Shown here in pieces: positions 16,430 through 25,243 of a stretch of 64,000 bases of DNA (the stretch's first letter is position 1; the number at the start of each line of letters is the position of its first letter). The notes under the pieces were generated by a model, which worked only from the letters and a program-made list of their open reading frames with translations, did not search any database and had not been told where the DNA came from. Source of the stretch: an uncultured Solobacterium sp. (GTDB taxonomy: Bacteria; Bacillota_I; Bacilli_A; Erysipelotrichales; Erysipelotrichaceae); the NCBI GenBank assembly GCA_900546285.1, contig URCJ01000004.1, positions 5,355-69,354 on the forward strand, given 5' to 3'. The translations under genes were made by a program, and so were the position numbers.

Positions 16430-17303
16430 TTAAAGCTCCTGTATGTTCATATATGAACAATTCCTCAAAGTTAACATTCAACACATCGAGAATCAAAGGA
16501 TTCAATGCCTCCAACTTCTTAGACACATCCTCTCTATTACCCTTAATAACAAGAGTAATAATTCTACCTTCCATATTCTTGTACAACACGTCAAAGCCCT
16601 TAAACATTTCAATATCAACTTCTTCCTTAAAAGCTAATTGATACTTATTAATATTAGCCTTAGACTCTAATAAATCACCATAAGTCTCAATATGACCATT
16701 CTCTAAAATGCCATATGAATCACATATATCTTCTAATTCCTTTAAGTTATGAGAAGAAATAATAATCAAAGAATTATTATCCTCAATCAAATCACTCAAG
16801 GCATTCTTGATATGAACTCTTACAATGGGATCTAGACCATCAAAAGCCTCATCCAACAATAACAATTCTGGCTTACAAGCCAAGGCAATCAACAATAAAG
16901 CCTGTCTTTTCATACCCTTAGAAAAGTTAGAAATATTGTCAGTTTCACTTAACTTAAATAAGTTTAAATACTTTTGGTATACTTCCTCATCAAAGTCATA
17001 GAAACCCTTATAAAACATCTTTAAACTCTTAATATTAGAACCATAAGGATAATAAGGATCATCGGAAATTAGAAAGATTCTCTTTCTAATTTCTACATCT
17101 ACATGTGTATCCAAACCTTCAAAAAGCACCAAACCATCATCTAAAGAATAGATACCGGCAATACTTCTTAAAAGAGTAGACTTACCTGCTCCATTAACAC
17201 CTACTAGACCGAAAATAGAGCCATGATCAATATTTAAAGAAACATCATCTAAAACGCTTTTATCCTTAAAAGCCTTTGTTACATTTTTAATCTCTAACAT
17301 CAT
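16419..17303 (-). CDS. ABC transporter ATP-binding protein (YtrB-like)
   Basis: A 294-aa ATPase with Walker A GVNGAGKST, signature NFSKGMKRQALLLIAL (SKGM replaces SGGQ, common in ABC-2 type exporters), Walker B LLLLDEAFDGLD and switch His in SSHNLKELE. The C-terminal 80 residues are a regulatory extension. It starts directly after the stop of the GntR regulator with a GGGAG site inside that gene, and its partner permease follows with an 11-bp overlap. Confidence 0.92.
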   Translation of the reverse strand: MMLEIKNVTKAFKDKSVLDDVSLNIDHGSIFGLVGVNGAGKSTLLRSIAGIYSLDDGLVLFEGLDTHVDVEIRKRIFLISDDPYYPYGSNIKSLKMFYKGFYDFDEEVYQKYLNLFKLSETDNISNFSKGMKRQALLLIALACKPELLLLDEAFDGLDPIVRVHIKNALSDLIEDNNSLIIISSHNLKELEDICDSYGILENGHIETYGDLLESKANINKYQLAFKEEVDIEMFKGFDVLYKNMEGRIITLVIKGNREDVSKKLEALNPLILDVLNVNFEELFIYEHTGALNVK

Positions 17304-17651
17304 CTAACTCCCAAATACTTCTTCAACAGCATTTAATACCGTCTCTTTTCGATAACCATTTTCCTTCAGCTTATTCAATAAAAAATAAACTTCTTCGGCA
17401 TCTGAATTAACAGCAGTTGTATCAGCCACAAAGCTACCTTTCTTGAACACTGAATAAATGTAACCATCTTGTTCAAGTTCTTGGTAAGCCTTTTGAACCG
17501 TATTTGGATTAATTCCCAAATCACTTGCCAATTCTCTTACCGAAGGTAGCTTATCATTTGGCTTTAAGACACCTGCATTAATAAACTTAATTATTTGAGA
17601 CTTAATTTGTTCATAGATTGTTTCTTTTCCTTGTAGATTAATAAGAAACAT
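17304..17651 (-). CDS. YtrA-type GntR-family regulator
   Basis: The 115-aa protein has the GntR winged helix (KPNDKLPSVRELASDLGINPNTVQKAYQELEQDGYI) and only a short C-terminal dimerisation tail, which defines the YtrA subfamily. Members usually repress the ABC transporter operon they are part of and are released under cell-envelope stress. It lies in the middle of the six-gene operon between two ATPase genes. The ATG at 17651 has an AGGAG site. Its operator may be the repeats upstream of the PASTA gene, but this is untested. Confidence 0.9.
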   Translation of the reverse strand: MFLINLQGKETIYEQIKSQIIKFINAGVLKPNDKLPSVRELASDLGINPNTVQKAYQELEQDGYIYSVFKKGSFVADTTAVNSDAEEVYFLLNKLKENGYRKETVLNAVEEVFGS

Positions 17652-17660
17652 TCACATCTC

Positions 17661-18338
17661 CTAATTCAAATTATTCAATTTACCATCCTTTAGTAATAAA
17701 CACTTATCTGACATTCTCGCAACCTCATCAGAGTGTGTAACTACGATAATTGTCTTACCAAAGTTATGAGCAAGGTCCTTAAACACATCAATAATTTCTT
17801 TTTCAGTAGCTGTATCCAAGTTACCAGTAGGTTCATCCGCAAAAATCAAGTTAACATTACTTGCCAAAGATCTTGCGATAGCCACACGTTGTTGCTCACC
17901 ACCTGACAATTGACCAACCATTCTATCAGCCTTAGTTCTCACAATACCAAACTTTTCTAATAGATTATAGGCTACTTCCTTTTTATCCTTTGGAACCTTA
18001 TTATCGGTCTCTTCCATAGCCACCATTACATTTTCAGCAGCTGTCAAATAACTGATTAAGTTATATTGTTGGAAGACGATCGCAATCGCATTTCTTCTAT
18101 ACTTAGCCAAACCCATTTTCTCAACATCTTCACCATTAAAATAAATCTTGCCACTCTTTGGTTCATCAAGTCCTGCAATAAGAGATAGAAGTGTTGTCTT
18201 ACCACTACCAGAAGGACCTAAGATAGTATAGAAATTACCTGACTCGAAAGTATAGCTTAAGTCTTTAAGAATTTGTCTTTCGTAGCCACCATCAATATAT
18301 GAATAATTAATATCTTCTAATTTTAAAATTTCTGACAT
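17661..18338 (-). CDS. ABC transporter ATP-binding protein, MacB/LolD type (YtrE-like)
   Basis: A 225-aa ATPase with Walker A GPSGSGKTT, signature LSGGEQQRVAIARSLA, Walker B LIFADEPTGNLD and switch VVTHSDEVA. This is the MacB/LolD/FtsE-like class, which uses mechanotransmission and pairs with FtsX-like permeases such as the gene just upstream (11-bp gap). An AGGAGG site precedes the ATG. Confidence 0.93.
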   Translation of the reverse strand: MSEILKLEDINYSYIDGGYERQILKDLSYTFESGNFYTILGPSGSGKTTLLSLIAGLDEPKSGKIYFNGEDVEKMGLAKYRRNAIAIVFQQYNLISYLTAAENVMVAMEETDNKVPKDKKEVAYNLLEKFGIVRTKADRMVGQLSGGEQQRVAIARSLASNVNLIFADEPTGNLDTATEKEIIDVFKDLAHNFGKTIIVVTHSDEVARMSDKCLLLKDGKLNNLN

Positions 18339-18348
18339 ATTGGCCTCC

Positions 18349-19965
18349 TTAGTTTTGGTTCATTAAAATCTTCTTAGGATTAAAACGCATAATCATCATT
18401 GAAGGAATCAAGATAGAAACTAGTACAATCGCTAGACCCACTACATAGATTTCCGCAATAATAACTGGTGAAATAGAAACATTATAGTTACTTACTAAAT
18501 CTTCTAAAGTAACATCACTATTGTAGTTATCATTCCAAATAGAATCATAATTGTAGAAATTATCATCGTCATTTTCTTCATTAACACCACTAGAAGTAAT
18601 TTGATATTCAAGTACTGTTTGACCAACCTTATTAGCGATTAAACTACCAGTACCAATTGAAAGTGTGAATCCAAGTAAGGCAACTAAAGCTAATTCTACA
18701 AAGAATTGAGCAACTACTTTAAATTTACTTGCACCAATTGACAATAAAACACCAATTTCATATTCTCTAGTCTTTAATGTTAGTGCTGTAATTAATGTGA
18801 TAATAACTACCGCATTAATAACTACTAACCATACAATGAACGAAGCATAAATACTTAATGTATCAAGTGGTTTAGATAACTTATTGAATTCTTCATTATC
18901 AACACTAATCTTCTTATAATCACCTAAAGTATCCTTATAATCTTCTACAAACTTATCTACTTCAAGTGGATCGTTTAATAATAAGGTAACAGTACCTAAT
19001 TGAACCTTAGATGTATCATCTGCCTGTGGTCTATTAGAAGGATCCTTATAGTATTCATCATCTGGATTTTGTGATGCATAATAATCAAATGACTTTTGAT
19101 TAAGAGGCAAAGTAATATTACTCAAAGTAGTACCTGGCATTAGAATCATATTATCTGGATTCTCATATGGTGAAGTCCACTTATAATTTGGACTATCAGG
19201 AGTGATAGGCTTATTATGTTCATAGATACCAATAATCTTCAATTCAACCAAATAATCACTCTCAGTTAAATCGATTCCTTGAGAAGAATACATCTTAACA
19301 TCAGTTTTACTAATCGCATAATAAGTAAAAGTATCACCTACTTTTAAACCATTTTGTTCAGCTAAAGCCTTAGAAATTAAACATACTTTATTAGACTTAT
19401 CAATATCTTCTTGAGTATAGAAACTACCCTCAACTACCTTATAGTCACCATCTTCAAATTCAATCATATTAGGGAAATAATTAGCCTTGATGAAATATGA
19501 TGGTTCTTGATACTCCTCACAGTGCTCAGTACCATCAGCGTCATAATAACAAGACTGACCACCGCCCATATTACTCTCGGCATCATTATTTAAATGTACA
19601 TAATCAAGAACACCATCACCATAAGCTTGGCCATTATTCATCGCATTAGCAGTCTTTACTCTACTATCCTTTAAGATATCTTTTACTTCACCTAATGTAA
19701 CACTTGGATAGTTCTTATAAGCTTTATTAATCTCATCTTCATCTTCCAAAGACTCTACATAGTTATAGTAAGCTTGATAATCAACTTGCATTGTCGCAAC
19801 CGCTCTCATCTTTTGACGAGTCAAAATCTTAGCTTGACCAGCCGCATTAGAAACACCTAAACCAACAATTACAAGAGTACCTACAAGTAAGAATGTAAGC
19901 ACTAATAATATTGATTTAGAAGCCTTTCTTGTAACATTTTTAATTGCTCTATTAAAGAAATTCAT
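18349..19965 (-). CDS. FtsX/MacB-like ABC permease (YtrF-like)
   Basis: The 538-aa protein starts MNFFNRAIKNVTRKASK, has one N-terminal membrane helix, a large extracytoplasmic domain (about 45-390) and three C-terminal helices carrying LKTREYEIGVLLSIGAS, the hallmark of FtsX-like permeases. ATG 19965 with AGGAAGG is chosen over a longer frame that would overlap the PASTA gene. Such permeases usually relay a signal or extract envelope compounds and do not transport across the membrane. The extracellular domain contains a Cys pair-like segment (GGQSCYYDADGTEHCEEY). Confidence 0.9.
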   Translation of the reverse strand: MNFFNRAIKNVTRKASKSILLVLTFLLVGTLVIVGLGVSNAAGQAKILTRQKMRAVATMQVDYQAYYNYVESLEDEDEINKAYKNYPSVTLGEVKDILKDSRVKTANAMNNGQAYGDGVLDYVHLNNDAESNMGGGQSCYYDADGTEHCEEYQEPSYFIKANYFPNMIEFEDGDYKVVEGSFYTQEDIDKSNKVCLISKALAEQNGLKVGDTFTYYAISKTDVKMYSSQGIDLTESDYLVELKIIGIYEHNKPITPDSPNYKWTSPYENPDNMILMPGTTLSNITLPLNQKSFDYYASQNPDDEYYKDPSNRPQADDTSKVQLGTVTLLLNDPLEVDKFVEDYKDTLGDYKKISVDNEEFNKLSKPLDTLSIYASFIVWLVVINAVVIITLITALTLKTREYEIGVLLSIGASKFKVVAQFFVELALVALLGFTLSIGTGSLIANKVGQTVLEYQITSSGVNEENDDDNFYNYDSIWNDNYNSDVTLEDLVSNYNVSISPVIIAEIYVVGLAIVLVSILIPSMMIMRFNPKKILMNQN

Positions 19966-19979
19966 ATAACCTTCCTTTC

Positions 19980-21530
19980 TTACGCACCAGGTGTAGGAGT
20001 TGGAGCACTCTTGACCTTCCAATAATTTCCGTCTGTAACTTTTTCAATAGTATAAGATGCATCATCATAGATTTCACTATTTAAACCAATACCAGCAATT
20101 CTAGCAGGCATATCATAATCACCAGTAGAAATATCATTAGCTAAGACAAATGTAATATTCTTTTCAGCTAAATATTTAATTAAATCATTAACTGTCGCAT
20201 ATTCACTGCTTGAACCAGTCTCAAATGCCTTGCCCACCTTATAGAACAAGCCCTTTGATACAACGATACTGAATCTTACATCCAATGGTAAACGATCGTT
20301 AATATCGTACTTACCACCATTTGAATAAGAAGAGATTTCATATGATACGATTTGACCCTTCGCATAAGTTTCTGAATAAACCGCAGAAGACTCAGACCAG
20401 TTACCAGCATAGGCATCAATACCCTTTGAACGTTTTTCGTTACACCAATCTTCTAATCTATTTGCATAAGCGCCTGCTGTCAAAACCTTATTCAAACCCT
20501 CTACATCAGCATAGAAGTACTTGCCTGCATTTAATGTAATTTGTACATCATCGCTACTTGAAATAGTTTGACCAGCTTTAACATTTGCAGATAATACATG
20601 ACTATCACTATTTGAATACTTAGTAGTTACAGTTGGTACAATGCCATTCTTAGCTGCCCAAGCTTCAATTTCTTCCTTATTCATTTTATAGATATCAGGA
20701 ACCTTAACACCCTTACCCTTAGAAACAGTAATTGTTAAAGTCTCATTTTGTTTCATAGTCTTATTAGCTGCCACAGATTGAGAAATAACCTTACCAGATT
20801 CAACCTTATCGTTATATACTTCAACCTTCTCTAAGTTAATCTTATTAGTCTTAGCCCAAGATTCCACTTCTGCATAATGCTTATCCTTAAAATCAGTAAC
20901 TGTAACAGTACCTGCAGGTTGAGGCCCCTTAGATACTGAAATGTTCATAGTTGATGATCTTGTAAAGTCAGCCTCATCAACACCCTTAACTTCATAACTG
21001 ATTACCTTATCTTTTTCTACTGTTTCATTATAAGTAGTAGTAATCTTAGCCTTAGTTAATTTATTTTCTTTAATCCAAGATTCAATCTCTGACTTTGTCA
21101 TATTCTTAATATCAGGAACACTTACCTTTTCATCAGGATCAGCGCCCTTAGAAATAGTAAATGTAATCTTGGCATCATTTTTAATCTTCTTACCAGCTTC
21201 GATAGATTGACCAAGGATTACATCCTCATCATTATCAAAGTTGTATTCATCCTTAAAGACAATACCACTTGTTGTAATACCTTGTTGTTTTACCCAAGCT
21301 GCCACATCATTTTTGGTTTGACCCATAAAGTTTGGCATTTCAATCTTTGGCGCAAAAAACAAGAAATAAGATAGAACACCCAATACTACAACAACAACTC
21401 CAGTGATAATAAATACCTTTGGATCAATTTGTTTCTTAGGCTTTTCTACCTTAACCCTAACTTCTTCCTTATAGCTATCAGGCTTTTTGCCATCGGAAGA
21501 AAATTGACTTAGAAAATCTTTTTCAGACAT
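19980..21530 (-). CDS. Membrane-anchored PASTA-repeat protein without a kinase domain
   Basis: The 516-aa protein has a short, basic cytoplasmic tail (1-38), one membrane helix (about 39-59) and four PASTA-like units outside the cell (about 63-129, 135-202, 207-272, 275-337). A non-PASTA C-terminal region ends in TPTPGA. PASTA domains bind peptidoglycan fragments or lipid II in Ser/Thr kinases such as PrkC, but no kinase domain is present here. It is the first gene of a Ytr-like ABC operon, so it may be the envelope sensor or substrate-binding partner of that system. Confidence 0.9.
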   Translation of the reverse strand: MSEKDFLSQFSSDGKKPDSYKEEVRVKVEKPKKQIDPKVFIITGVVVVVLGVLSYFLFFAPKIEMPNFMGQTKNDVAAWVKQQGITTSGIVFKDEYNFDNDEDVILGQSIEAGKKIKNDAKITFTISKGADPDEKVSVPDIKNMTKSEIESWIKENKLTKAKITTTYNETVEKDKVISYEVKGVDEADFTRSSTMNISVSKGPQPAGTVTVTDFKDKHYAEVESWAKTNKINLEKVEVYNDKVESGKVISQSVAANKTMKQNETLTITVSKGKGVKVPDIYKMNKEEIEAWAAKNGIVPTVTTKYSNSDSHVLSANVKAGQTISSSDDVQITLNAGKYFYADVEGLNKVLTAGAYANRLEDWCNEKRSKGIDAYAGNWSESSAVYSETYAKGQIVSYEISSYSNGGKYDINDRLPLDVRFSIVVSKGLFYKVGKAFETGSSSEYATVNDLIKYLAEKNITFVLANDISTGDYDMPARIAGIGLNSEIYDDASYTIEKVTDGNYWKVKSAPTPTPGA

Positions 21531-21569
21531 TTATATAATCCTCATCTTTCCTTGATTATGATAAGACAT

Positions 21570-21598
21570 TAAAAAATACAGACTGTCTTATCTGTATT
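21570..21598 (-). terminator. Terminator after the CDP-alcohol phosphatidyltransferase gene
   Basis: AATACAGA (21598-21591 complement) pairs with TCTGTATT (21582-21575 complement) around an 8-nt loop, then a run of T follows on the minus strand. It separates the phosphatidyltransferase from the PASTA/ABC operon. Confidence 0.72.
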
Positions 21599-21630
21599 AA
21601 TTGTACTACACATCTGTATTATTTGTACTA
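21587..21630. repeat. Two adjacent 22-bp tandem repeats
   Basis: The units at 21609-21630 and 21587-21608 are about 19/22 identical and share ATCTGTATTA and TTGTACTA. On the minus strand the first unit begins with the TAG stop of the phosphatidyltransferase gene and the second runs into the terminator stem. They lie just upstream of the PASTA/ABC operon and could be a duplicated operator or a simple tandem duplication. Confidence 0.7.
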
Positions 21631-22152
21631 GCAATTTAAATCTTTTTGAAAAATTACTTTAACAAACTCTTCGATCGCCGCAACCATCGAAACACCTAAC
21701 AAAATCCAGGCATAAGGTTCTAAGCAATTAAAACTTATAACCAAAGGTAAAAAATAAATTAAAACATTAGTAGTCTTATTCAAATAAGTATGATTACTAA
21801 CTAACTGTTTATGCTTAAAAGCGCCAAAAGAATAGATGATTATCCTAATTATTACAACCACCAACACAAAGTACCAAATATAAGTTGGTAAAAGTTCTAG
21901 AAGCCTTGGCATAATCTTAATAGCTAGGGCTGAGTAAAAGGTTAAATCACAAACACTATCTAATTTAGAACCAAATTCGCTAACCGAATTTAACTTACGA
22001 GCCAAGAAGCCATCGATACAGTCAGTAAAACCAGCGATGAAGTAAATTATAAAGAATGATAAAGAAAAAGGCTTTAGAAACAAAATAATTAATGCTCCTA
22101 AAAGCCTTAATGATGTCACAATATTGGGAATAGTAATATATTCTTTCTTCAT
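21628..22152 (-). CDS. CDP-alcohol phosphatidyltransferase family protein
   Basis: This integral membrane enzyme (about 174 aa from ATG 22152) carries the complete CDP-OH-P motif DCIDGFLARKLNSV-SEFG-SKLD-SVCD, that is Dx2DGx2ARx8Gx3Dx3D. It transfers a phosphatidyl group from CDP-diacylglycerol to an alcohol. Phosphatidylglycerophosphate synthase (PgsA-like) is likely but the acceptor is not certain. ATG 22152 fits the family start and lies six bases after TATAAT (22164-22159) with no Shine-Dalgarno site. An upstream start would overlap the transporter gene. Confidence 0.88.
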   Translation of the reverse strand: MKKEYITIPNIVTSLRLLGALIILFLKPFSLSFFIIYFIAGFTDCIDGFLARKLNSVSEFGSKLDSVCDLTFYSALAIKIMPRLLELLPTYIWYFVLVVVIIRIIIYSFGAFKHKQLVSNHTYLNKTTNVLIYFLPLVISFNCLEPYAWILLGVSMVAAIEEFVKVIFQKDLNC

Positions 22153-22159
22153 GACTTGA

Positions 22160-23014
22160 TTATACACTTTTATCAGACACAATTTGACAAACACAAGCTG
22201 ATCCAATAATTAAGATTGCCCCAATTACACTATAAATATTCATAGGCTCACTAAGTAGCAACGCACCAGTCAACACTGACATAACCGGTTCTACATAACC
22301 AATTGTCGCAATATAGACAGGAGATAGGGTCTTAATCGCATCAAAATAAAGAATATAGGCAAAACCTGTATGAATTGTTCCAAGCATCATTAATACCAGT
22401 ATTGTCTTTAAATCAAATGATGTAGGAATTGACTTATTAATTAACGCAAAAGGCAAAACAGTTAAGAAACTAAAGGCCAACTGCATAAAAGTCTTATCAT
22501 AAGGATCAATATCCTCTAGTTTCTTATTAAAAAACACTAAAGCTACAAAACCAATTGAAGCTAATAAACCATAGATTAATCCTGTAATATCAACATTATT
22601 CTCAGTAAAGATACCTGATAAACATAAGACACCAATAAAAGAAAATACAATACATAGTGCTTGTTTAAAGCTTATCTTTTCTTTTAAGAATAAAGCTGAA
22701 ATCACAATTACACTAATTGGTGCTGTATAGTTACCAAGAGATGTAAGTGATACGGCGTACTTATAGCCATTAAACAAAAACATCTCGTTTAATCCCAAAC
22801 TGATACCAGAAAGAATTAAAAATAAAATATTCTTTTTTATTCCTTCTAAATCAATCTTTTGTTTCCTAAAAAACATTATAAGTAACACAAATAAAGAACC
22901 AAGGCCACCTCTAACAAGAACTGTGAATTCACCACTTACATCTATCAAAGATAGAAAGTAGCCCATGGTTCCATATAAAAATACTGAAATAAAATACTTA
23001 AAAGAATCACTCAT
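22160..23014 (-). CDS. EamA/DMT-superfamily transporter
   Basis: The 284-aa protein consists of two EamA halves with about ten membrane helices in total (for example LTSLGNYTAPISVIVISALFLKEK in the first and IATIGYVEPVMSVLTGALLLSEP in the second). These helices place the transporter in the drug/metabolite superfamily; the substrate is unknown. Its start overlaps the P-II-like gene by eight bases (GATGAGTGA), so it belongs to the udp, DUF1538, P-II transcript. Confidence 0.92.
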   Translation of the reverse strand: MSDSFKYFISVFLYGTMGYFLSLIDVSGEFTVLVRGGLGSLFVLLIMFFRKQKIDLEGIKKNILFLILSGISLGLNEMFLFNGYKYAVSLTSLGNYTAPISVIVISALFLKEKISFKQALCIVFSFIGVLCLSGIFTENNVDITGLIYGLLASIGFVALVFFNKKLEDIDPYDKTFMQLAFSFLTVLPFALINKSIPTSFDLKTILVLMMLGTIHTGFAYILYFDAIKTLSPVYIATIGYVEPVMSVLTGALLLSEPMNIYSVIGAILIIGSACVCQIVSDKSV

Positions 23015-23678
23015 CTAACAAACTAAAACCACATAGATCATCTACTGGTAATGAGAAACATACAGCACCAGCCTTAGTCTCAATACCACATTCTTCGATA
23101 ATTGAAGACATTATCTGGTTTTTATCTTTCTTGCCAGTAACAATCAAAATAATTTCTTTCTCCGCTACTAATGATACACCTAAAAAATTATCTATTTCAT
23201 TATTACCAGCACTCTTACCATGAATTAAAGTACCACCCTTGGCACCATTTTTCCTAGCAGTAGTCATAATTGTATTAGAATAGCCACTATTGGCAATAGT
23301 TACAATCAATTCAAACTTGTTATCTTTCATTGTTTCCTTCCTTTCACTAATCTTTTGCCCCTGTAAACATAAATTAAGCTCTCGCTTACCTCCAAAAGAA
23401 GATAATGGACAAATAAACACCACACCATTGCCTGGTCTATCAATATCTAATCTATTAATTAAATTTCTCTTAACTTTCTTAAAGTTATCTACAGTCACAA
23501 AAGAAATAATTAAAGACTTCTTACTTTGTTGAAGACCAAGATAATCGATAATATCAAAAGAAGCCAAACCCTCACAAGAGGCGATATATGACCTCTCAAT
23601 ATGTAATTTTTTATATTGTTCTAAGAATTCGTTTCTTCGACTCTTATCACAAATTGTAAACATTAAATATACTTCCAT
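23007..23678 (-). CDS. Tandem P-II-like regulatory protein
   Basis: The 223-aa protein appears to hold two P-II-like ferredoxin folds. The C-terminal one is clear, with VTIANSGYSNTIMTTARKNGAKGGTLIHGKS followed by EKEIILIVTGKKDKNQIM and CFSLPVDDLCGF. The N-terminal one (about 1-100) is more divergent but has the parallel KSLIISFVTVDNFKKVKR and VVFICPLSSFGG segments. The uridylylation tyrosine of classical GlnB is not evident. It lies four bases after the DUF1538 gene and probably regulates that transporter. The start may be ATG 23678 or ATG 23663, the latter having a GGAAG site. Confidence 0.8.
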   Translation of the reverse strand: MEVYLMFTICDKSRRNEFLEQYKKLHIERSYIASCEGLASFDIIDYLGLQQSKKSLIISFVTVDNFKKVKRNLINRLDIDRPGNGVVFICPLSSFGGKRELNLCLQGQKISERKETMKDNKFELIVTIANSGYSNTIMTTARKNGAKGGTLIHGKSAGNNEIDNFLGVSLVAEKEIILIVTGKKDKNQIMSSIIEECGIETKAGAVCFSLPVDDLCGFSLLDE

Positions 23679-23681
23679 AGG

Positions 23682-25229
23682 TTAAAACTCAATGATGTCC
23701 TTATCATCATAATTCTCAAACATTTCCAAAATCTTATTCTCAAAGACTTCACTCTTAACATGACTTTGTTTAAACTTATAAATCAAACCCAATAATTGAA
23801 TTGTAATCAGTGGTGCCAAAGCAACCAAAGCTACAACACCAAACCCATACAAGGCGATATCCTTACCTTGTAAGATACAAGCACCCTGTGCTAAAGGTAA
23901 TAAGAAAGTAGCCGTCATCGGACCTGAGGCAACACCACCCGAGTCAAACGCAATAGCTGTAAAGATATTAGGCACAAAGAAAGTTAACACTAAAGCTATC
24001 AACAAACCAGGCACCATAATATACATAATAGAGAAATCAAAGATGATTCTTGTTAGTGATAGGCCAATTGCCAAAGAAACACCTACTGACAAAGAAAATA
24101 ACATCACTCTTTCAGAAATAGCGCCCTCGGTAATTTGTTCAACTTGCTTAGTTAAAATTGCTACAGCAGGTTCTACTCTTACAATCAAGAAACCAATAAT
24201 CATGCCAAAGGGAATAATTAAATATGAAGGTAACATACTACCAATATAATTGCCCATCGACACAAAACCTACATTAGCTCCACACATAAATAAGAATAAA
24301 CCGATATATGTATATAACAAGCCCATGCCAATCTTGATGTGTGTTTCCTTAGATACTTTCAAGAAAATAAAGTTATAAATCTCAAAAAACATCACAATTG
24401 GCAATAAAGCAACACCAATCTCTTTCATATAAGTTGGGAAAGCTTGTAAGAAAATAGTCTTTAGTTCATAAGTATCCATTGGATATAACGCTTTTTCAAT
24501 AGAAACATTCAAATCACCGCTAAAGAATAAGCTTAAGATCATAACCATTAAAATCGGTCCAATTGAACATAAGGCAACCAAACCAAAGCTATCATCTTCA
24601 GCCTTATTATCACTTCTTACCGAACTAATACCTAAACCAAGCGCCATAATAAAAGGTACTGTCATTGGCCCTGTTGTTACACCACCTGAATCAAAGGCTA
24701 CTGATAAAAATGATTTAGGAATAAAAGCTGATAAGATCAATACTATCGCATATAGTCCAATCAACATCTTAGACAATGACCAGCCAAACAAGATTCTTAA
24801 GATGGCTAAGGCTAAAAAGAAACCTACGCCTATCGCAACAGTTGCAATCAAAATACTATTTGGAATCGATGTAACCTGGTGTGCTAATACTTGTAAGTCG
24901 GGTTCTGATATTGTGATCATAAAACCTAACAAGAAGATAATGGGAACAATTAATCCTATCTTTTTAGTCTTAACTAAACTAGAGCCAACAAGCTCACCGA
25001 TATGGCTCATAGACTTTTCAGCGCCTAGGTTAAAGAAAATCATACCCAGCATTACAAGTAATGAGCCAAACACAAACTGTAATAATAAGCCATTATTAAT
25101 GGGTATGATAAACAAACCATTAAATAACACTAATAATAAAACAGGAAAAACCGCCACGAGTGACTCGTGGGATTTCTCCTGTAGATTTTCATTTAAAGTT
25201 TTTAAAAATATTTTCTTGCGATCTTTCAA
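23682..25229 (-). CDS. DUF1538 membrane transporter, two domains fused
   Basis: The 515-aa protein is an internal duplication: AFDSGGVTTGPMT (about 178-190) recurs as AFDSGGVASGPMT (about 427-439), each in a set of membrane helices. Separate DUF1538 proteins (UmpA/UmpB) were reported as a Na+/H+ antiporter pair in Halomonas; here both halves are in one chain. A P-II-like gene follows immediately. The start is a TTG at 25229 behind AAGGAG, 15 bases after udp. A strong GC-rich hairpin lies inside the first 30 codons. Confidence 0.85.
   Translation of the reverse strand: MKDRKKIFLKTLNENLQEKSHESLVAVFPVLLLVLFNGLFIIPINNGLLLQFVFGSLLVMLGMIFFNLGAEKSMSHIGELVGSSLVKTKKIGLIVPIIFLLGFMITISEPDLQVLAHQVTSIPNSILIATVAIGVGFFLALAILRILFGWSLSKMLIGLYAIVLILSAFIPKSFLSVAFDSGGVTTGPMTVPFIMALGLGISSVRSDNKAEDDSFGLVALCSIGPILMVMILSLFFSGDLNVSIEKALYPMDTYELKTIFLQAFPTYMKEIGVALLPIVMFFEIYNFIFLKVSKETHIKIGMGLLYTYIGLFLFMCGANVGFVSMGNYIGSMLPSYLIIPFGMIIGFLIVRVEPAVAILTKQVEQITEGAISERVMLFSLSVGVSLAIGLSLTRIIFDFSIMYIMVPGLLIALVLTFFVPNIFTAIAFDSGGVASGPMTATFLLPLAQGACILQGKDIALYGFGVVALVALAPLITIQLLGLIYKFKQSHVKSEVFENKILEMFENYDDKDIIEF
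25146..25170 (-). promoter_or_regulatory. Terminator-like hairpin inside the DUF1538 coding start
   Basis: On the minus strand CCACGAG and CTCGTGG form a perfect 7-bp GC-rich stem with a 3-nt loop, then CGG and TTTTT follow (25150-25146). The codons that build it (GAG TCA CTC GTG GCG) are unusual for this AT-rich gene set. It could cause premature termination or translational slowing at about codon 23-27. Confidence 0.45.
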
Positions 25230-25243
25230 TATTTTACGTCTCC

